DNA from: Flavivirga algicola
Lineage (GTDB): Bacteria; Bacteroidota; Bacteroidia; Flavobacteriales; Flavobacteriaceae
DNA length: 64,000 nucleotides
Reading direction: 5' to 3'
NCBI RefSeq assembly: GCF_012910715.1
Contig: NZ_JABBHF010000014.1
Span: 53,358 to 117,357, forward strand
In this document: positions 63,647 to 64,000 of the stretch, piece after piece
How the letters are laid out: each line of letters opens with the position of its first letter
Position numbering within the stretch: the stretch's first letter is position 1
Made by a program: the position numbers and the translations under genes
The notes under the pieces: model-generated
Database searches by the model: none
Told to the model about the DNA's origin: nothing
The model's input: the letters and a program-made list of their open reading frames with translations, nothing else

Positions 63647-64000
63647 ATGACACAAAAATCACACCTACTATTTTTTGCACTTATAACAAGCTGCTATAGC
63701 TTAAATGCCCAATTTATAACAACATGGCAAACCACAGTAGCTAATCAAAGGATTACCATACCAACAAAAGTAGAGTCAACCTACAATTATACAGTAGACT
63801 GGGGCGATGGTAGTCTTTCCACCAACCAAACAGGAGATGCCACCCATACTTATACTAAAGCAGATACATATACTGTTACTGTTACAGGCGATTTCCCCAG
63901 GATTTATTTTAACAATGAAGGGAGCATGTTAAATATCCAAAGTATAGAACAATGGGGCAGCCAAACATGGACATCTATGGGGCGTGCGTTTTATGGCTGT
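63647..64000 (+). CDS. PKD/BspA-like secreted surface protein, N-terminal part
   Basis: Partial: 118 residues before the right edge. A signal peptide (MTQKSHLLFFALITSCYSLNAQ) is followed by a PKD-like segment (YNYTVDWGDGS, HTYTKADTYTVTVTG) and then NIQSIEQWGSQTWTSMGRAFYGC. The latter matches the start of BspA-type (DUF285, leucine-rich-like) repeats found in Bacteroidota surface proteins. These usually end in a T9SS sorting domain, which would lie outside the window. Involvement in adhesion or biofilm is known for some members only. Confidence 0.75.
   Translation, partial: MTQKSHLLFFALITSCYSLNAQFITTWQTTVANQRITIPTKVESTYNYTVDWGDGSLSTNQTGDATHTYTKADTYTVTVTGDFPRIYFNNEGSMLNIQSIEQWGSQTWTSMGRAFYGC

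Overview
The window looks like a chromosomal segment of a marine-type member of the Flavobacteriaceae (Bacteroidota). The sequence is AT-rich. Promoters, where visible, carry the Bacteroidota -7 element TAnnTTTG. There is a SusC/SusD pair, there are many lipoproteins, and two proteins end in type IX secretion (T9SS) sorting domains. The housekeeping genes rpiB, ompH, mnmG, ybeY, a DUF4175 gene and gltX have the sequence character of that family. Genus and species cannot be told from the window.

Layout. 1-12.9 kb is core: a partial CDF metal exporter, rpiB, a 1.1 kb AT-rich gap with DnaA-box-like 9-mers, an OmpH/Skp lipoprotein, a methyltransferase, a decayed lipoprotein gene, mnmG flanked by two parS-type palindromes, ybeY, DUF4175, gltX and an SGNH hydrolase. 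12.9-15.1 kb holds an outer-membrane barrel, an SPFH protein and a small secreted protein. 15.1-21.2 kb is accessory: an inverted-repeat element, a Crp/Fnr regulator with small membrane proteins and a flavodoxin-fold oxidoreductase, then large genes of unknown function. 21.2-27.4 kb has two SH3-domain secreted proteins around a GH117-type glycosidase and a convergent GH2 enzyme. 27.4-35.5 kb has an HxlR regulator divergent from a nitroreductase and a quinol monooxygenase. That nitroreductase-monooxygenase-Crp block is present twice, each copy decayed in a different part, on either side of a T9SS-exported beta-propeller/lectin protein. An NmrA-like protein and a DUF4386 protein follow.

35.9-62.5 kb is the centrepiece: a polysaccharide utilization locus (PUL) for a laminarin-like beta-1,3/1,6-glucan. 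A SusR-like sensor/LuxR regulator precedes SusC, SusD, a modular glycan-binding lipoprotein and a GH16 laminarinase lipoprotein. Then come a cytoplasmic GH149-type beta-1,3-oligoglucan phosphorylase, a GH17 lipoprotein, a TIM-barrel glycosidase lipoprotein, a GH30 lipoprotein, a GPH-type sugar symporter, a cytoplasmic GH17, a CRTAC1-like FG-GAP lipoprotein and a T9SS protein that reuses the binding modules of the SGBP. Inferred flow: GH16 cuts the glucan at the surface and SusCD imports the pieces. GH17, GH30 and the TIM-barrel enzyme trim and debranch them in the periplasm. The symporter carries oligosaccharides inward, where phosphorolysis by the GH149 enzyme yields glucose 1-phosphate. No GH3 beta-glucosidase is present.

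The window ends with a LysE-family exporter and the start of a PKD/BspA-like surface protein. No tRNA, rRNA, CRISPR array or intact transposase was seen.
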